Source: Nevskiaceae bacterium
GTDB taxonomy: Bacteria > Pseudomonadota > Gammaproteobacteria > Steroidobacterales > Steroidobacteraceae
NCBI GenBank assembly: GCA_018883185.1
Contig: VEQP01000018.1
Coordinates: 1 to 58,105 of the forward strand
Length of the DNA stretch: 58,105 bases
Reading direction: 5' to 3'
A model generated the notes under the pieces. The model worked only from the letters and a program-made list of their open reading frames with translations, had not been told where the DNA came from and did not search any database. Below are positions 40,856 to 50,018 of the stretch, one piece after another. Each line of letters begins with the position of its first letter. The first letter of the stretch is position 1. The translations under genes and the position numbers were made by a program.

Positions 40856-42207
40856 CGCATCGTGACGAATTCTTCGGCGCTGGTGGGATGGATGGCGACC
40901 GTATCGTCGAAGTCGCGCTTGGTGGCGCCCATCTTCAAGGCGACAGCAAAACCTTGCAGCATTTCGTCCGCCCCCGCGCCGATAACGTGGCAACCGACGA
41001 TGCGCTGCTCGGGCCCCACGGTGACAAGCTTCATCTGGGCGCGCGGCTTGCGCTCGGTGAGCGCGTGGTACATCGGCACAAAACCAGACGTGAACACGGT
41101 GACCGCTTCGGTACCGTATCGCTCGCGCGCGTCCGTCTCGCTGAGGCCCACAGTACCAATAGGCGGATGACTGAAGACCACCGTCGGAACATTGCTGTAG
41201 TCGAGGCGCCGGTCGGTCATGCCACCGAACACCCGATCAGCCAGACGCCGACCCGCCGCGATCGCGACCGGCGTGAGTGCCACGTGCCCCGTCACATCGC
41301 CGATGGCGTAATGACGGGTGACATTGGTTTGCTGGAACGGGTCGACAGCGATGAACCCGCTGCCATCGAGCGCGACGCCCGCCCGATCGAGACCCAGATC
41401 CTCCACGAGCGGATCACGACCGATCGCCCAGAACAGCGCATCGAACGGGCCGACGATCCGGCCATCGCCAAGCAGCAAGCGCAGACTGCCATCGGCATCA
41501 CGCTCAAGCGCGCGCGGTATGGCGTGATCGTGAAAAGCCACGCCTTCGTCACGCATGATTTTCATCAGCCCATCGGCCAACATGGCATCGAAATGCCGCA
41601 GCACTCGCTCGCGTCGTATGACCATCTCGACCGAGCTGCCGAGCGCGGCAAAGATTCCAGCCACTTCGACGGCGATGTAGCCACTGCCCACCACGGCTAC
41701 GCGGCGCGGCCGCTCTTCGAGGGCAAAGAAACCATCCGAGGTGTAACCGAGCTCGGCACCCGGGATCGGTGGCACGGCAGGACGCCCGCCGGTAGCGATA
41801 ACGACATGGGCGGCATCGAGATGCAGATCGCCGACCTGCACTTCGCCCGGGCCCGTGAGGCGAGCGCAGCCGCGAACGAGGTGCACGTTACGCTGCGCTA
41901 AGTTGCGCTCGTAGATGCCGTTGAGTCGCTCGATATAGGCATCGCGAGAGCGCTTCAGGGCAAGCCAGTCGTGTGCGCCGATACTGAGATCAAACCCATA
42001 ATGCCGCGCGTCATGCGCAGCCTGTGCAATCTGGGCGGCGTTCCACATGACCTTCTTCGGCACACACCCCACGTTCACGCAGGTGCCACCGAGTCTCGAG
42101 GCCTCGACGAGGGCCACCGTCGCACCGTATTCCACCGCGCGCTGCGCGCAGGCGAGACCGCCGCTGCCGCCGCCGATCACCACCAGATCGAAACTTCGTT
42201 GTGACAT
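40852..42207 (-). CDS. gor: Glutathione-disulfide reductase
   Basis: 451 residues. NADPH-dependent flavoenzyme that keeps glutathione reduced. FAD motif [15 protein letters not shown] at the N terminus; redox-active Cys43 and Cys48 in [18 protein letters not shown] motif [13 protein letters not shown] (about 172-184); the FAD part [23 protein letters not shown]; and C-terminal HPTSAEEF with the catalytic His. AAGGGG precedes the ATG. Divergent from the second exoIII gene, and converging on the lipoprotein by four bases. Confidence 0.95.
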   Translation of the reverse strand: MSQRSFDLVVIGGGSGGLACAQRAVEYGATVALVEASRLGGTCVNVGCVPKKVMWNAAQIAQAAHDARHYGFDLSIGAHDWLALKRSRDAYIERLNGIYERNLAQRNVHLVRGCARLTGPGEVQVGDLHLDAAHVVIATGGRPAVPPIPGAELGYTSDGFFALEERPRRVAVVGSGYIAVEVAGIFAALGSSVEMVIRRERVLRHFDAMLADGLMKIMRDEGVAFHDHAIPRALERDADGSLRLLLGDGRIVGPFDALFWAIGRDPLVEDLGLDRAGVALDGSGFIAVDPFQQTNVTRHYAIGDVTGHVALTPVAIAAGRRLADRVFGGMTDRRLDYSNVPTVVFSHPPIGTVGLSETDARERYGTEAVTVFTSGFVPMYHALTERKPRAQMKLVTVGPEQRIVGCHVIGAGADEMLQGFAVALKMGATKRDFDDTVAIHPTSAEEFVTMR

Positions 42208-42282
42208 ATCCGCCCCTTGGAAAGGAGGCCATCGTACACGCGGCCGCGCCGGATGGCGCTGTGTCGATTACCCTAGCAGACC

Positions 42283-43065
42283 ATGAACACCTTCTCGATC
42301 GCTACCTGGAACGTCAACTCGCTGCGCGTGCGCCTGCCACAGCTGGCCGAGTGGTTGGCTGCCGTTCAGCCCGATGTCGTCGCCTTGCAGGAGACCAAAC
42401 TGCCGGATGCAGACTTTCCTGTGGCCGACATTCAGGCCCTTGGCTATCAGGTCCTGTACAGCGGACAACGCACCTATAACGGCGTGGCGGTGCTGTCACG
42501 CACGCAGCTCACGCCGATCGCCACCGATATTCCGGGATTCGTTGATGAACAGCGCCGTGTGCTCGCCGTAGAGACGCAAGGCTGCATCGTCGTCGACCTG
42601 TATGTGCCCAATGGGCAGGAGCCGGGCTCGGACAAATACGCTTACAAGTTGCGCTGGCTCGAGGCGCTTCACGACTGGTTGGTCAAGCTGCAGCAACTCG
42701 GTCGACCTTTGATCGTGCTCGGCGATTTCAACATTGCGCCCGAAGACCGGGACGTGCACGACCCCGTAGCCTGGCAAGGCAGTGTGCATGTCAGCGAACC
42801 GGAACGGCAGGCGTTTGCGCGTTTGCTCGAGACGGGGCTCGTCGATGTCTTTCGTCGGTTTGAGCAACCGGCCCAAACCTATAGCTGGTGGGACTACCGC
42901 GCAGCAGCCTTTCGCCGCAATCACGGTTTGCGCATCGATCTCGTACTGGCCTCGATATCGCTAGCGGCGCAGTGCACCGCCTGCAGAGTCGATCGGGAGC
43001 CGCGCCGCGCGGAGCGCCCCTCAGACCATGCGCCGGTGATCGCGGAGTTCATGCGCCAAGGCTGA
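42283..43065 (+). CDS. Exodeoxyribonuclease III / AP endonuclease (second copy)
   Basis: 260 residues. Blocks: IATWNVNSLRVRLPQL, LQETKLPDADFP, GVAVLSRTQLT, LYVPNGQ, LGDFNIAPEDRDVHDP and the late SDHAPVIAEF with the catalytic His, all typical of exonuclease III. It belongs to the WNVNS type, whereas the copy at 17095-17862 has the LNANGIRSA start, so this is not a recent duplication. Upstream TACCCT ends eight bases before the ATG. It converges on the M15 peptidase with a 45-base overlap. Both should repair abasic sites. Confidence 0.94.
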   Translation: MNTFSIATWNVNSLRVRLPQLAEWLAAVQPDVVALQETKLPDADFPVADIQALGYQVLYSGQRTYNGVAVLSRTQLTPIATDIPGFVDEQRRVLAVETQGCIVVDLYVPNGQEPGSDKYAYKLRWLEALHDWLVKLQQLGRPLIVLGDFNIAPEDRDVHDPVAWQGSVHVSEPERQAFARLLETGLVDVFRRFEQPAQTYSWWDYRAAAFRRNHGLRIDLVLASISLAAQCTACRVDREPRRAERPSDHAPVIAEFMRQG

Positions 43066-43752
43066 TGTCGGCGGCACCTCCACGCGTCTTGCGAAACGCT
43101 CGTGGAGTTCAGGCACTTTCGAAAGCAACACCTCACCACCCTCGACATCGCCCTCTCGCAGCGCTTGGCGCAAGATCTCCACCGACAGGGCCTGCAAACA
43201 TTCGCTCGCCAGCGGTGCATAGCTGATATGCCACGGCTCAGGGCTGACGCCGCCGAGATCGCGCTGATAGGGCCGATAAAAACCGTATCGATCGAGATGC
43301 TCTGACAGCCAATCGTGCAGCGCCGCAAACGGCCCGCCCGGTGCGTATTCGGCGGGCACAAGCTGCAACTCGTAACCTTCGGGCACTGCCGCGCGATCAT
43401 AGACGTCCAGGTCCGTGCCCCAGTGGTGACGACTGGCGCCGGGCAGCGCCGACCAGCACAGGATCGACTCGATGCGCTCAGCGGGCGCCAAGGCGGTCAT
43501 ATCGATGGGCTGACCACGCCGATCAAGACTCTCGCGGTCACCGCGATATTTGGAATTCCACAAAAATTGCTGCCGAGAGAAATCTCGAAAGGATGAGACC
43601 GGCACCAGGTCGAAGCCGGCCTGCGCTGCAGCGGCGCGCAGCTCGAGAAAGGGCGCGATCACCTCGACGTGCAAGGCGCAAGAGGGCTCCTCGAGTCGTT
43701 GGATGTGGGTGCTCGATCGACCCGTGAGCTCGTGTGCATCGAGCCGACGCAT
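43021..43752 (-). CDS. M15 family (VanY/LdcB-like) peptidase
   Basis: 243 residues. Zinc-dependent D-Ala-D-Ala carboxypeptidase fold: VSSFRDFSRQQFLWNSKYRG, SRHHWGTDLDVY (His and Asp zinc ligands) and EPWHISY (Glu base and His ligand). Such enzymes trim peptidoglycan stem peptides. No signal peptide or membrane segment is clear, so it may be exported by another route or act on cytoplasmic muropeptides. It follows the FrnE-like gene by three bases, so both share a transcript. Convergent overlap of 45 bases with exoIII. Confidence 0.88.
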   Translation of the reverse strand: MRRLDAHELTGRSSTHIQRLEEPSCALHVEVIAPFLELRAAAAQAGFDLVPVSSFRDFSRQQFLWNSKYRGDRESLDRRGQPIDMTALAPAERIESILCWSALPGASRHHWGTDLDVYDRAAVPEGYELQLVPAEYAPGGPFAALHDWLSEHLDRYGFYRPYQRDLGGVSPEPWHISYAPLASECLQALSVEILRQALREGDVEGGEVLLSKVPELHERFARRVEVPPTSALAHELRDHRRMV

Positions 43753-43755
43753 GCG

Positions 43756-44376
43756 TCAAGCGTCTAGCGCGCGCAGAAACACCTCGAGCGGCTGCGCTCC
43801 GGAAAAAGCAAAGCGGCGGTCGAACACGAAGGTCGGCACACCGCTGATTTTCCAGCGACGCACGAGATCCTGCAGGGCCGTCACCTCCTGTGCCAACTCC
43901 GCATCGGCGAGCGCCGCGCGCGCCGCCTCAGCAGCGATACCCGTCTCGGCCGCCAAACTGCAGAGCACTTCGGGATTGCCGATATCAAGCCCGTCGGTGA
44001 AATACGCACGGAACAAGCGCACGCTCATCGCCGCCTCGAGCGCGGGAGACTCGCGACGTGCCCGGGCAATCAGCAGATGCGCGCGTCGAGTGTTCGGCGT
44101 GCGTTGGATCGAGTCGAATCGAAAGTCGATGCCGACGCTCTGGCCAATTTGTTCCAGTTGCCGCTTGGCGTTATCGAAATGCGAGACATCACCAAACTTC
44201 TCGAGCAGATACTCGCGCCGGTCACGCCCGTCCTCGGGTACCGACGGGTCGAGTTGGTAAGGCATCCAGGTGATTTGTGGCTGAGCTGCAGGGCGGGCCG
44301 CCAAAGCCTGCTCCAGCCGCGCCTGACCGACGTAGCACCAGGGACAGATCACATCGGAAAATATTTCCAGCTTCAT
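43756..44376 (-). CDS. DsbA family FrnE-like oxidoreductase
   Basis: 206 residues. A thioredoxin fold with a large helical insert, starting LEIFSDVICPWCYVGQARLEQAL (CPWC active site at about residues 11-14), and SGVPTFVFDRRFAFSGAQPLEVFLRAL at the end (cis-Pro in GVPTF). FrnE-type proteins are cytoplasmic disulfide isomerases linked to polyketide or stress responses. The ATG at 44376 is supported by TATCCT ending six bases upstream; an ATG at 44391 is less likely. The M15 peptidase gene follows three bases later. Confidence 0.92.
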   Translation of the reverse strand: MKLEIFSDVICPWCYVGQARLEQALAARPAAQPQITWMPYQLDPSVPEDGRDRREYLLEKFGDVSHFDNAKRQLEQIGQSVGIDFRFDSIQRTPNTRRAHLLIARARRESPALEAAMSVRLFRAYFTDGLDIGNPEVLCSLAAETGIAAEAARAALADAELAQEVTALQDLVRRWKISGVPTFVFDRRFAFSGAQPLEVFLRALDA

Positions 44377-44382
44377 GGCGGG

Positions 44383-44388
44383 AGGATA
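44383..44388 (-). promoter_or_regulatory. Candidate frnE-like -10 element, leaderless start
   Basis: TATCCT on the minus strand ends six bases before the ATG at 44376; no Shine-Dalgarno sequence intervenes. Confidence 0.4.
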
Positions 44389-44467
44389 CACAAAGTTGCC
44401 CTCCCGCCGCCCCGCAGACGACGTACGGGTCGCCGATCACAGCCGGCACAGCCAATGGCGTTCAGCG

Positions 44468-44473
44468 TAAACT
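44468..44473 (+). promoter_or_regulatory. Candidate uup -10 element, leaderless start
   Basis: TAAACT ends six bases before the GTG start at 44480; no Shine-Dalgarno sequence intervenes. Confidence 0.4.
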
Positions 44474-44479
44474 CGTGCG

Positions 44480-46375
44480 GTGATTCATCTGCGCGATGTC
44501 CTCCTGCGACGGGGGCCCGAACCCCTGCTCGAACAGGCTACGTTCAGTATCCTTCGCGGCGAAAAAGTCGGCATCGTCGGTCGCAATGGCAGCGGCAAAT
44601 CCAGCCTGCTTGCACTCGTCCAAGGAACACTTAGCGCCGATCGAGGCGAGTTCGAATGCCCGCCCCAGTTGCGTATCGCCACGGTGGCGCAGGAGCTGCC
44701 GCACTCCGAGCGGCCTGTGATTGAGCATGTCATCGACGGCGATCAGAGCCTGCGCGACTGCGAGCGGCGCTTGAGCGAGGCAGAAGCGCGCAACGACGGC
44801 GTGGCGCAAGCCGAAGCGCTCCTACAATTCGACCTGCATGGCGGCTACACCGCCCGTAGCAGGGCGGCCGCGCTGCTCGATGGTCTCGGCTTCGATGCCC
44901 AGCGCATCGACGAACCGATCGCCGCATTCTCCGGTGGCCTGCGGATGCGCGCCAACCTGGCACGGGCACTGATGTGTCCCTCGGATCTGCTGCTGCTCGA
45001 CGAACCGACCAACCACCTCGATCTTGATGCGGTGCTGTGGCTCGAGCGCTGGTTGCAGGAGTATCCCGGCACCTTGCTGCTGGTCTCGCATGATCGCGAC
45101 TTCATGGACGCGATCGTCGGCCGCATCGTTCATCTTTCCGCGGCGCGGGCTACGGGGTACACGGGCAACTTCAGTCGCTTCGAGCAGCAACGCGCTGCCC
45201 GCGCCGCGCAGCAGCAAGCAGCCAACGAAAAACTGCGGCGTGAGGCTGATCACGTACGCAGCTTCATCGAGCGGTTTCGAGCCAAGGCCAGCAAGGCGCG
45301 GCAAGCACAGAGCCGGATCAAGTGGCTCGAACGTCTGCCGGACATCGTGGTACAGCGCGATGAGGCGGCCTATGAGTGGCGCTTTGCCGAGCCGCGGAAA
45401 CTGCCCACGCCGCTGATTGCCCTCGACCGAGTGGACACCGGGTACGCGGCACGACGCATCCTGCGCAACGTCTCGCTATCGATCGCACCGGGCGCGCGAA
45501 TCGGCATCCTCGGTCGGAACGGCGCAGGTAAATCCACACTGATTAAGACGCTCGCGGGGGAACTCAGGCCGCTGGCCGGCAGTTGCACATCGGCAGCGGA
45601 TTTGGCCACTGGGTTTTTCGCGCAACTCGAGGTGGATCAACTTGATGCAGAGAGCTCCGCGCTGCTCGAACTCAATCGGCGTGGCGGCGAGATCGTGGCG
45701 GCCTGGACGCCGCAGCAACAACGCGATCATCTCGGGCAATTCGGCTTCCGCGGCGATCGGGTGTTCGAGCCGGTGCGACATTTCTCAGGCGGCGAACGCG
45801 CTCGTCTGTCGCTGGCGATCCTGGTCGCTCGACGCCCCAATCTGCTGCTGCTCGATGAGCCGACCAACCACCTCGATCTCGAGATGCGCGACGCGCTGCT
45901 GCTGTCGCTGCAGGAGTTCTCGGGCGCGGTCGTCCTGGTCTCGCACGATCGCGGCCTGCTCGGCGGCGTGTGCGACGAATTTCTTAGAGTGCGTGAGGGT
46001 GAAGTCGAGAGCTTCGATGGCGATCTCGATGACTACGCGCGTTGGCTGGCGGCGACCCGCCGCAGCGCGGAGATCGTAGCCCCCAGCAACCGCACCGAGC
46101 CCGCAGGGCCGGATCGAAAGGAACGCAAACGACTCGAAGCGGAGGCCCGCAACCGGCTTGCACCACAGCGGGCCGAGTTGAAACGCGTCGAGCGCGAACT
46201 CGAAGGCTGTCTTGCCGAGCGGCAAGCCCTCGAGGCGCGACTCGCGGATCCCGCGCTTTATGCCTCCGGCGACCCCGCTGCGAAAGCGTTGCCTGCCAAG
46301 CACGCGGCCCTGCTCGGCAGGATCCACGATCTGGAGGAGCGCTGGCTCTCGCTCAGCGAGGAACTCGGCCAATGA
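44480..46375 (+). CDS. uup: ABC-F family ATPase (Uup-like)
   Basis: 631 residues with two ABC modules and no membrane part, the ABC-F layout. First Walker A is GRNGSGKSSLL (about residue 35), signature FSGGLRMRANLARAL, Walker B LLLLDEPTNHLD; second Walker A GRNGAGKSTLI, signature FSGGERARLSLAIL, Walker B LLLLDEPTNHLD. The C-terminal coiled coil (PDRKERKRLEAEARNRLAPQ to ELGQ) is typical of Uup, which acts on translating ribosomes or DNA structures. The start is GTG at 44480, with TAAACT six bases upstream. Confidence 0.94.
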   Translation: MIHLRDVLLRRGPEPLLEQATFSILRGEKVGIVGRNGSGKSSLLALVQGTLSADRGEFECPPQLRIATVAQELPHSERPVIEHVIDGDQSLRDCERRLSEAEARNDGVAQAEALLQFDLHGGYTARSRAAALLDGLGFDAQRIDEPIAAFSGGLRMRANLARALMCPSDLLLLDEPTNHLDLDAVLWLERWLQEYPGTLLLVSHDRDFMDAIVGRIVHLSAARATGYTGNFSRFEQQRAARAAQQQAANEKLRREADHVRSFIERFRAKASKARQAQSRIKWLERLPDIVVQRDEAAYEWRFAEPRKLPTPLIALDRVDTGYAARRILRNVSLSIAPGARIGILGRNGAGKSTLIKTLAGELRPLAGSCTSAADLATGFFAQLEVDQLDAESSALLELNRRGGEIVAAWTPQQQRDHLGQFGFRGDRVFEPVRHFSGGERARLSLAILVARRPNLLLLDEPTNHLDLEMRDALLLSLQEFSGAVVLVSHDRGLLGGVCDEFLRVREGEVESFDGDLDDYARWLAATRRSAEIVAPSNRTEPAGPDRKERKRLEAEARNRLAPQRAELKRVERELEGCLAERQALEARLADPALYASGDPAAKALPAKHAALLGRIHDLEERWLSLSEELGQ

Positions 46376-46420
46376 GGTGACGGCGGTGCCTCGGCCGGCA
46401 GTAAGCGCAGGCGGGGGCTG

Positions 46421-46452
46421 AAAAGAAAAAGGGCGGATCTTTCGATCCGCCC
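46421..46452 (-). terminator. Rho-independent terminator for the mla-like operon
   Basis: GGGCGGATC (46431-46439) pairs perfectly with GATCCGCCC (46444-46452) around a four-base loop. On the minus strand it is followed by TTTTTCTTTT (46421-46430), so it ends transcripts of the operon at 46600-50260. On the plus strand no T run follows; it may still slow uup readthrough. Confidence 0.8.
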
Positions 46453-46483
46453 AAACGGGGGTCACTCGTCAGAAGGGACGGTT

Positions 46484-46504
46484 GACGGTAACTATCTTAC
46501 CGTC
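46484..46504. repeat. 8-bp inverted repeat between uup and mla terminator
   Basis: GACGGTAA (46484-46491) and TTACCGTC (46497-46504) pair perfectly with a five-base loop in the 224-base space between the uup stop and the lipoprotein stop. No T run follows on either strand; possibly a protein-binding dyad. Apart from this and the terminator I see nothing else in the gap. Confidence 0.45.
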
Positions 46505-46599
46505 GGCCGGATTCTTGTCAAGCATTTGTGCAACCCGACCCTGTACAACGACTGAACAACAACCCCGCTTGCTACCGAAACGGTATTAAAAACAATAGG

Positions 46600-47220
46600 T
46601 TAGCGGCCTCCCTGAACGGCCGTGACCACGCCATCCGCCACGGCCCCAAGGGCCATTGAACTCGCTTTTTCAAATGCGGCAACCACGGGCCCCATCCGGT
46701 TGGCCTCCGCGTTGACTGCCTGGTCCACCGAAAAAGCCGCCAACACGCGCCGCGAGTCACGCTCGGCGACCACGACATCAAACGCCACGCGGCACACGGG
46801 CACGGCACTCGGCGTTCGATACTCGGCGTCGAAGCGCCGCACCGTCACTCGCACCGTGTGCCGCGCCGGAAACGGAGCCGCGGCATCGTGCACCACCGGG
46901 ACGCCGCGTGCGCGCAGCGCGTCCTGAATGTGGGTCTCGAGTACGCGTGGTAAACGCTCGGGCCAACGGCTCGCCGCGAACACGTCGAGCTTACGGTTCG
47001 CGAGGTCGGTCAAAATGATCGCGTCGGTATCAAAGCCCGCAGACGCGACCACATCGAGTACCTGCAGCGACTCGAGCGGCGTCGCGCTCAGCGACGTCGT
47101 CGTCGCAGCCACTGTCGGACGCAGGACGTAAGTGACCGTTGCGGGTTGTCGGCTCTGCAACATGCCGCTGCAAGCGCTAAGTCCAGTCAGCAGCAGCATC
47201 AACAGGGCGTGACGCTTCAT
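46600..47220 (-). CDS. ABC-type transport auxiliary lipoprotein
   Basis: 206 residues. A lipobox LSAC ends the signal sequence (KRHALLMLLLTGLSAC, Cys17), so it is lipidated. The mature domain (VTYVLRP at the start, ANRKLDVFAASRWPERLPRVLETHIQDALRARG, VRVTVRRFDAEYR, FDVVVAERDSRRVL, ASSMALGAVADGVVTAV) fits the ABC_trans_aux/PqiC family that accompanies MCE-type transporters. It probably links the inner-membrane complex to the outer membrane. Last gene of the Mla-like operon; it overlaps mlaD-like by four bases and is followed by a strong terminator. Confidence 0.88.
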   Translation of the reverse strand: MKRHALLMLLLTGLSACSGMLQSRQPATVTYVLRPTVAATTTSLSATPLESLQVLDVVASAGFDTDAIILTDLANRKLDVFAASRWPERLPRVLETHIQDALRARGVPVVHDAAAPFPARHTVRVTVRRFDAEYRTPSAVPVCRVAFDVVVAERDSRRVLAAFSVDQAVNAEANRMGPVVAAFEKASSMALGAVADGVVTAVQGGR

Positions 47221-48152
47221 CGGGGTACCTCTACACCGCGCGGTGGCGGTTGGAACAATAATCGTGACGGATCTTCGCGCAACGAGCGCGAGAGGGCCTG
47301 CAATTCGACTGCGGTTTGCCGACTGTCACGAACGAGGCGTTCGAGTTCTGGCAAGCCCTCACGCGTAAAGGTGGACAGCGGCACTGCGTTTTCAGTGACG
47401 AAGGCATCGAGGCGCTCGCTGGTGCGCGCGACGTTATCTGCCGCCACGCCGAGTCGCTGCACCGCGGTGCGTACTACCGGCATCGACTCCTCGCTGGTCG
47501 CGCGCAAGCCGCCCGCCACGACCGCCAGATCGCGGGAAATCACGCGCAGATCGCGCACCAAAGCATCGACCTCGCGCATCGTCTGCGGCAGGCTGCGGCT
47601 CGCCTCATCGACACTGCCGACCATCCGCGAAACGGCATCGAGGTTGTCGTCTGACAGCAGACGACTGGCGCGCTGCGCCACTTCTGAAGCTCGACCCATG
47701 ACCTCCGGAACACCGCTCAGCAACAGATCGAAGCTCGAGCGCACCGAGCGGATCACGGGATACCGCTCACTCTGCACAGGCTCGGCAAGTCGCTTGTTGC
47801 CGACGTTGCCGAGTAGATCGATGTAGAGCAGGCCCGTCACACCAAGCAACGACAACTCGGCAACGGTCTGTTCGGAGATCGGCGTCGACGAATCGATGTC
47901 GACGATCACCTGCACGCGTGCCGCCGAGCGACGGTCGATGGTCAGGGTAACCACGCGACCCACATCGACACCGAGATAGCGCACCGTGCTGCCGACGTTC
48001 AGGCCGCTGACAGAGCCTTCGAAATACACCTCGTGGCGCACATAGGACTTGGCGTTGCGAGCGTCCGAATACCAGTAGACGAAGGCTACGGCCATCGCCA
48101 TCACCAGCATGACGAACGCCCCGACCGCGGTGTAATTGGCCTCACGTTCCAT
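47217..48152 (-). CDS. MCE/MlaD family lipid-transport protein
   Basis: 311 residues. A single N-terminal membrane anchor (TAVGAFVMLVMAMAVAFVYWY) places the rest in the periplasm. The MCE domain (about 40-120) shows VYFEGSVSGLNVGSTVRYLGVDVGRV and VIVDIDSSTPISEQTVAELSLLGVTGLLYIDL. A long helical tail (about 130-300) resembles the extended type that forms needle-like tunnels. MCE proteins bind and pass phospholipids. It overlaps the ATPase gene by 11 bases and the lipoprotein gene by four. Confidence 0.93.
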   Translation of the reverse strand: MEREANYTAVGAFVMLVMAMAVAFVYWYSDARNAKSYVRHEVYFEGSVSGLNVGSTVRYLGVDVGRVVTLTIDRRSAARVQVIVDIDSSTPISEQTVAELSLLGVTGLLYIDLLGNVGNKRLAEPVQSERYPVIRSVRSSFDLLLSGVPEVMGRASEVAQRASRLLSDDNLDAVSRMVGSVDEASRSLPQTMREVDALVRDLRVISRDLAVVAGGLRATSEESMPVVRTAVQRLGVAADNVARTSERLDAFVTENAVPLSTFTREGLPELERLVRDSRQTAVELQALSRSLREDPSRLLFQPPPRGVEVPR

Positions 48153-48909
48153 GACCCACTCCGAAACGGCGTGCGCGATCGCCGTGAAAATACGCCTGAA
48201 TCCAAGGATGCGGATGCTCGACTATCTCGGCCAGTGGTGCCGAAACCATGCGTTTATCGATGATGACACCGACACGATTGCAGGTTCTGAAAATGCTGTC
48301 CAGATCATGGGTGATCATCACCACCGTCAACGCGAGCTCGCGCTGCAGTCCTACCAACAACTCGTCGAAAGCAGCCGCACTGATCGGGTCGAGTCCGGAG
48401 GTTGGTTCGTCGAGGAACAGCAAGCCTGGATCAAGCGCCAATGCCCGCGCGAGCGCAGCGCGCTTGATCATGCCGCCCGACAGTTGTGAGGGATATTTGG
48501 CTGCAGCTTCAGGCGGTAGACCGACGATGCGCACCTTGAGCATCGCCAGTTCGTCGAGCGTGCGGGCATCGAGCTGCAGGTGCTCGAGCATCGGCAACTG
48601 CACGTTCTGCAGTACGGTCAGAGAACTGAACAACGCGCCCGCCTGAAAGGTCACGCCGTAGCGGGTCTTCAGTTGCCGCAGACCCGTCGCATCGAGACGG
48701 GTGATATCGGTGCCGTAGATTTTCACCTCACCTGCCTGCGGCCGTCGCAGCCCGAGCACGGTGTTAAGCAGCACGCTCTTGCCCGAGCCCGATCCGCCGA
48801 CGATGCCGAAGATTTCGCCGGGCTGCACGATCATGTCGAGCCCGTCGTGCACAGTCTGTGTACCGAAGCGGTTGACGATACCGCGCGCTTCGATGATGGG
48901 TCCGGACAT
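48142..48909 (-). CDS. MlaF-like ABC transporter ATPase
   Basis: 255 residues. Walker A is GGSGSGKSVLL (about 39-49), the signature LSGGMIKRAALARALALDPGLLFLDEPTSGLDPISAAAF gives LSGG and Walker B LLFLDEP, and the H-loop lies in MITHDLDSIFR. SGGM-I-KR is characteristic of MlaF/Ttg2A-type ATPases that power lipid transport with MlaE and MlaD. The ATG at 48909 overlaps the permease stop by one base (TGATG); the open frame upstream of it is a shadow of the permease. Overlaps the MlaD-like gene by 11 bases. Confidence 0.95.
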   Translation of the reverse strand: MSGPIIEARGIVNRFGTQTVHDGLDMIVQPGEIFGIVGGSGSGKSVLLNTVLGLRRPQAGEVKIYGTDITRLDATGLRQLKTRYGVTFQAGALFSSLTVLQNVQLPMLEHLQLDARTLDELAMLKVRIVGLPPEAAAKYPSQLSGGMIKRAALARALALDPGLLFLDEPTSGLDPISAAAFDELLVGLQRELALTVVMITHDLDSIFRTCNRVGVIIDKRMVSAPLAEIVEHPHPWIQAYFHGDRARRFGVGHGT

Positions 48910-50018
48910 CAGATGCCGATCTCCATGAACAATACCGCAAACAACGCATCGGCAAGAATCACCAAAAAAATCGCCTGTACTACAGCGACCGTAGTCAGCC
49001 GACCCAGTTCGCGCGACGAACCTCGCACCTGCATGCCGCGATAGGTGCCGGCTGCCGCGATGAGCAGCGCGAACACCGGCGCCTTGATGAGGCCCACCCA
49101 GAACGTCCAATCGCCTATGGCCTCATCGACGCGCTGGAAGTACTGCACGAACGTCATGTCGAGCAAGGCTTGGCACAACAGCGCACCACCCAGGATGCCA
49201 ACGGCATCGGAGATCACCGTCAGCAACGGCAATGCAATGGCGAGTCCGATCCAGCGCGGCAGCACCAGCACCTCGATCGGCTCGACACCCGTGGCCTTCA
49301 GTGCATCGACTTCCTGATTGAGTTGCATGACGCCGATCTCAGCGGCAAACGCGCTGCCCGATCGACCGGCGACGATGATGGCCGTCAACAGGACGCCGAG
49401 CTCACGCAGTACGCCTACCGTCACGAGGTCGACGACGAAGATGTCAGCGCCGAACTTCTGCAGTTGCTGGGCGCCCATGTAAGCGATGATGACGCTGATC
49501 AGGAAAGCGATCAGCGCGACGATGGGGATCGCAGTGATCCCCGTGTCGTAGACGTGCCGAGCGATCGAGGTCGGTCGCCACACCCGCGGATCGCGCAGCG
49601 CCCGCATGAACCGCCAGACCGCCTCGCCGATGAACGCCAGGCCCAACAACCAGCCGTGCCAGCGATCGACGACCGTCTTACCGAGGGCGGTGATCGGTTG
49701 CAACGGGCGCTCTTCGCGCACAAAGGCTGGACCTGCACCGGGCCCGAGGGTTTGTTCGACGAGTTCGAGCGCCGCCGGACGCGGGCCCTCGAATGCCACC
49801 GTGACCCCGGCGTGCTCGGCACGCTGCAGCACATCGCGCAGTAGCCACGCGCCGGACAAATCGAGCGTGCCTTGTGCTGCGGCGACTTCGAGCCGCGTTA
49901 CGCCCTCGAACGAGACCGTCGCCAGGGCAGCCCCGATCGCGCCGACCTGACGAACCGTCCACTCGCCCTCGAGCGTGAGGCGAAGCGCCTGGTCATGCCG
50001 GTCGAGGCGATAGTGCAT
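48909..50018 (-). CDS. MlaE-like permease with N-terminal STAS-like domain
   Basis: 369 residues, about 110 longer than plain MlaE. The C-terminal 250 residues are MlaE: VYDTGITAIPIVALIAFLISVIIAYMGAQQLQKFGA, VGVLRELGVLLTAIIVAGRSGSAFAAEIGVMQLNQEVDALKATG (the typical EXXXE-like coupling part) and the last helices ending LFMEIGI. The first 100 or so residues (HYRLDRHDQALRLTLEGEWTV to VAFEGP) look like a STAS domain as in MlaB, here fused to the permease. The start overlaps the CDGSH gene's stop by one base. Confidence 0.92.
   Translation of the reverse strand: MHYRLDRHDQALRLTLEGEWTVRQVGAIGAALATVSFEGVTRLEVAAAQGTLDLSGAWLLRDVLQRAEHAGVTVAFEGPRPAALELVEQTLGPGAGPAFVREERPLQPITALGKTVVDRWHGWLLGLAFIGEAVWRFMRALRDPRVWRPTSIARHVYDTGITAIPIVALIAFLISVIIAYMGAQQLQKFGADIFVVDLVTVGVLRELGVLLTAIIVAGRSGSAFAAEIGVMQLNQEVDALKATGVEPIEVLVLPRWIGLAIALPLLTVISDAVGILGGALLCQALLDMTFVQYFQRVDEAIGDWTFWVGLIKAPVFALLIAAAGTYRGMQVRGSSRELGRLTTVAVVQAIFLVILADALFAVLFMEIGI

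Noticed and set aside
45785..46465. 226-codon frame antisense to uup
   Set aside because: Shadow of the second ABC module and reads across the strong terminator.
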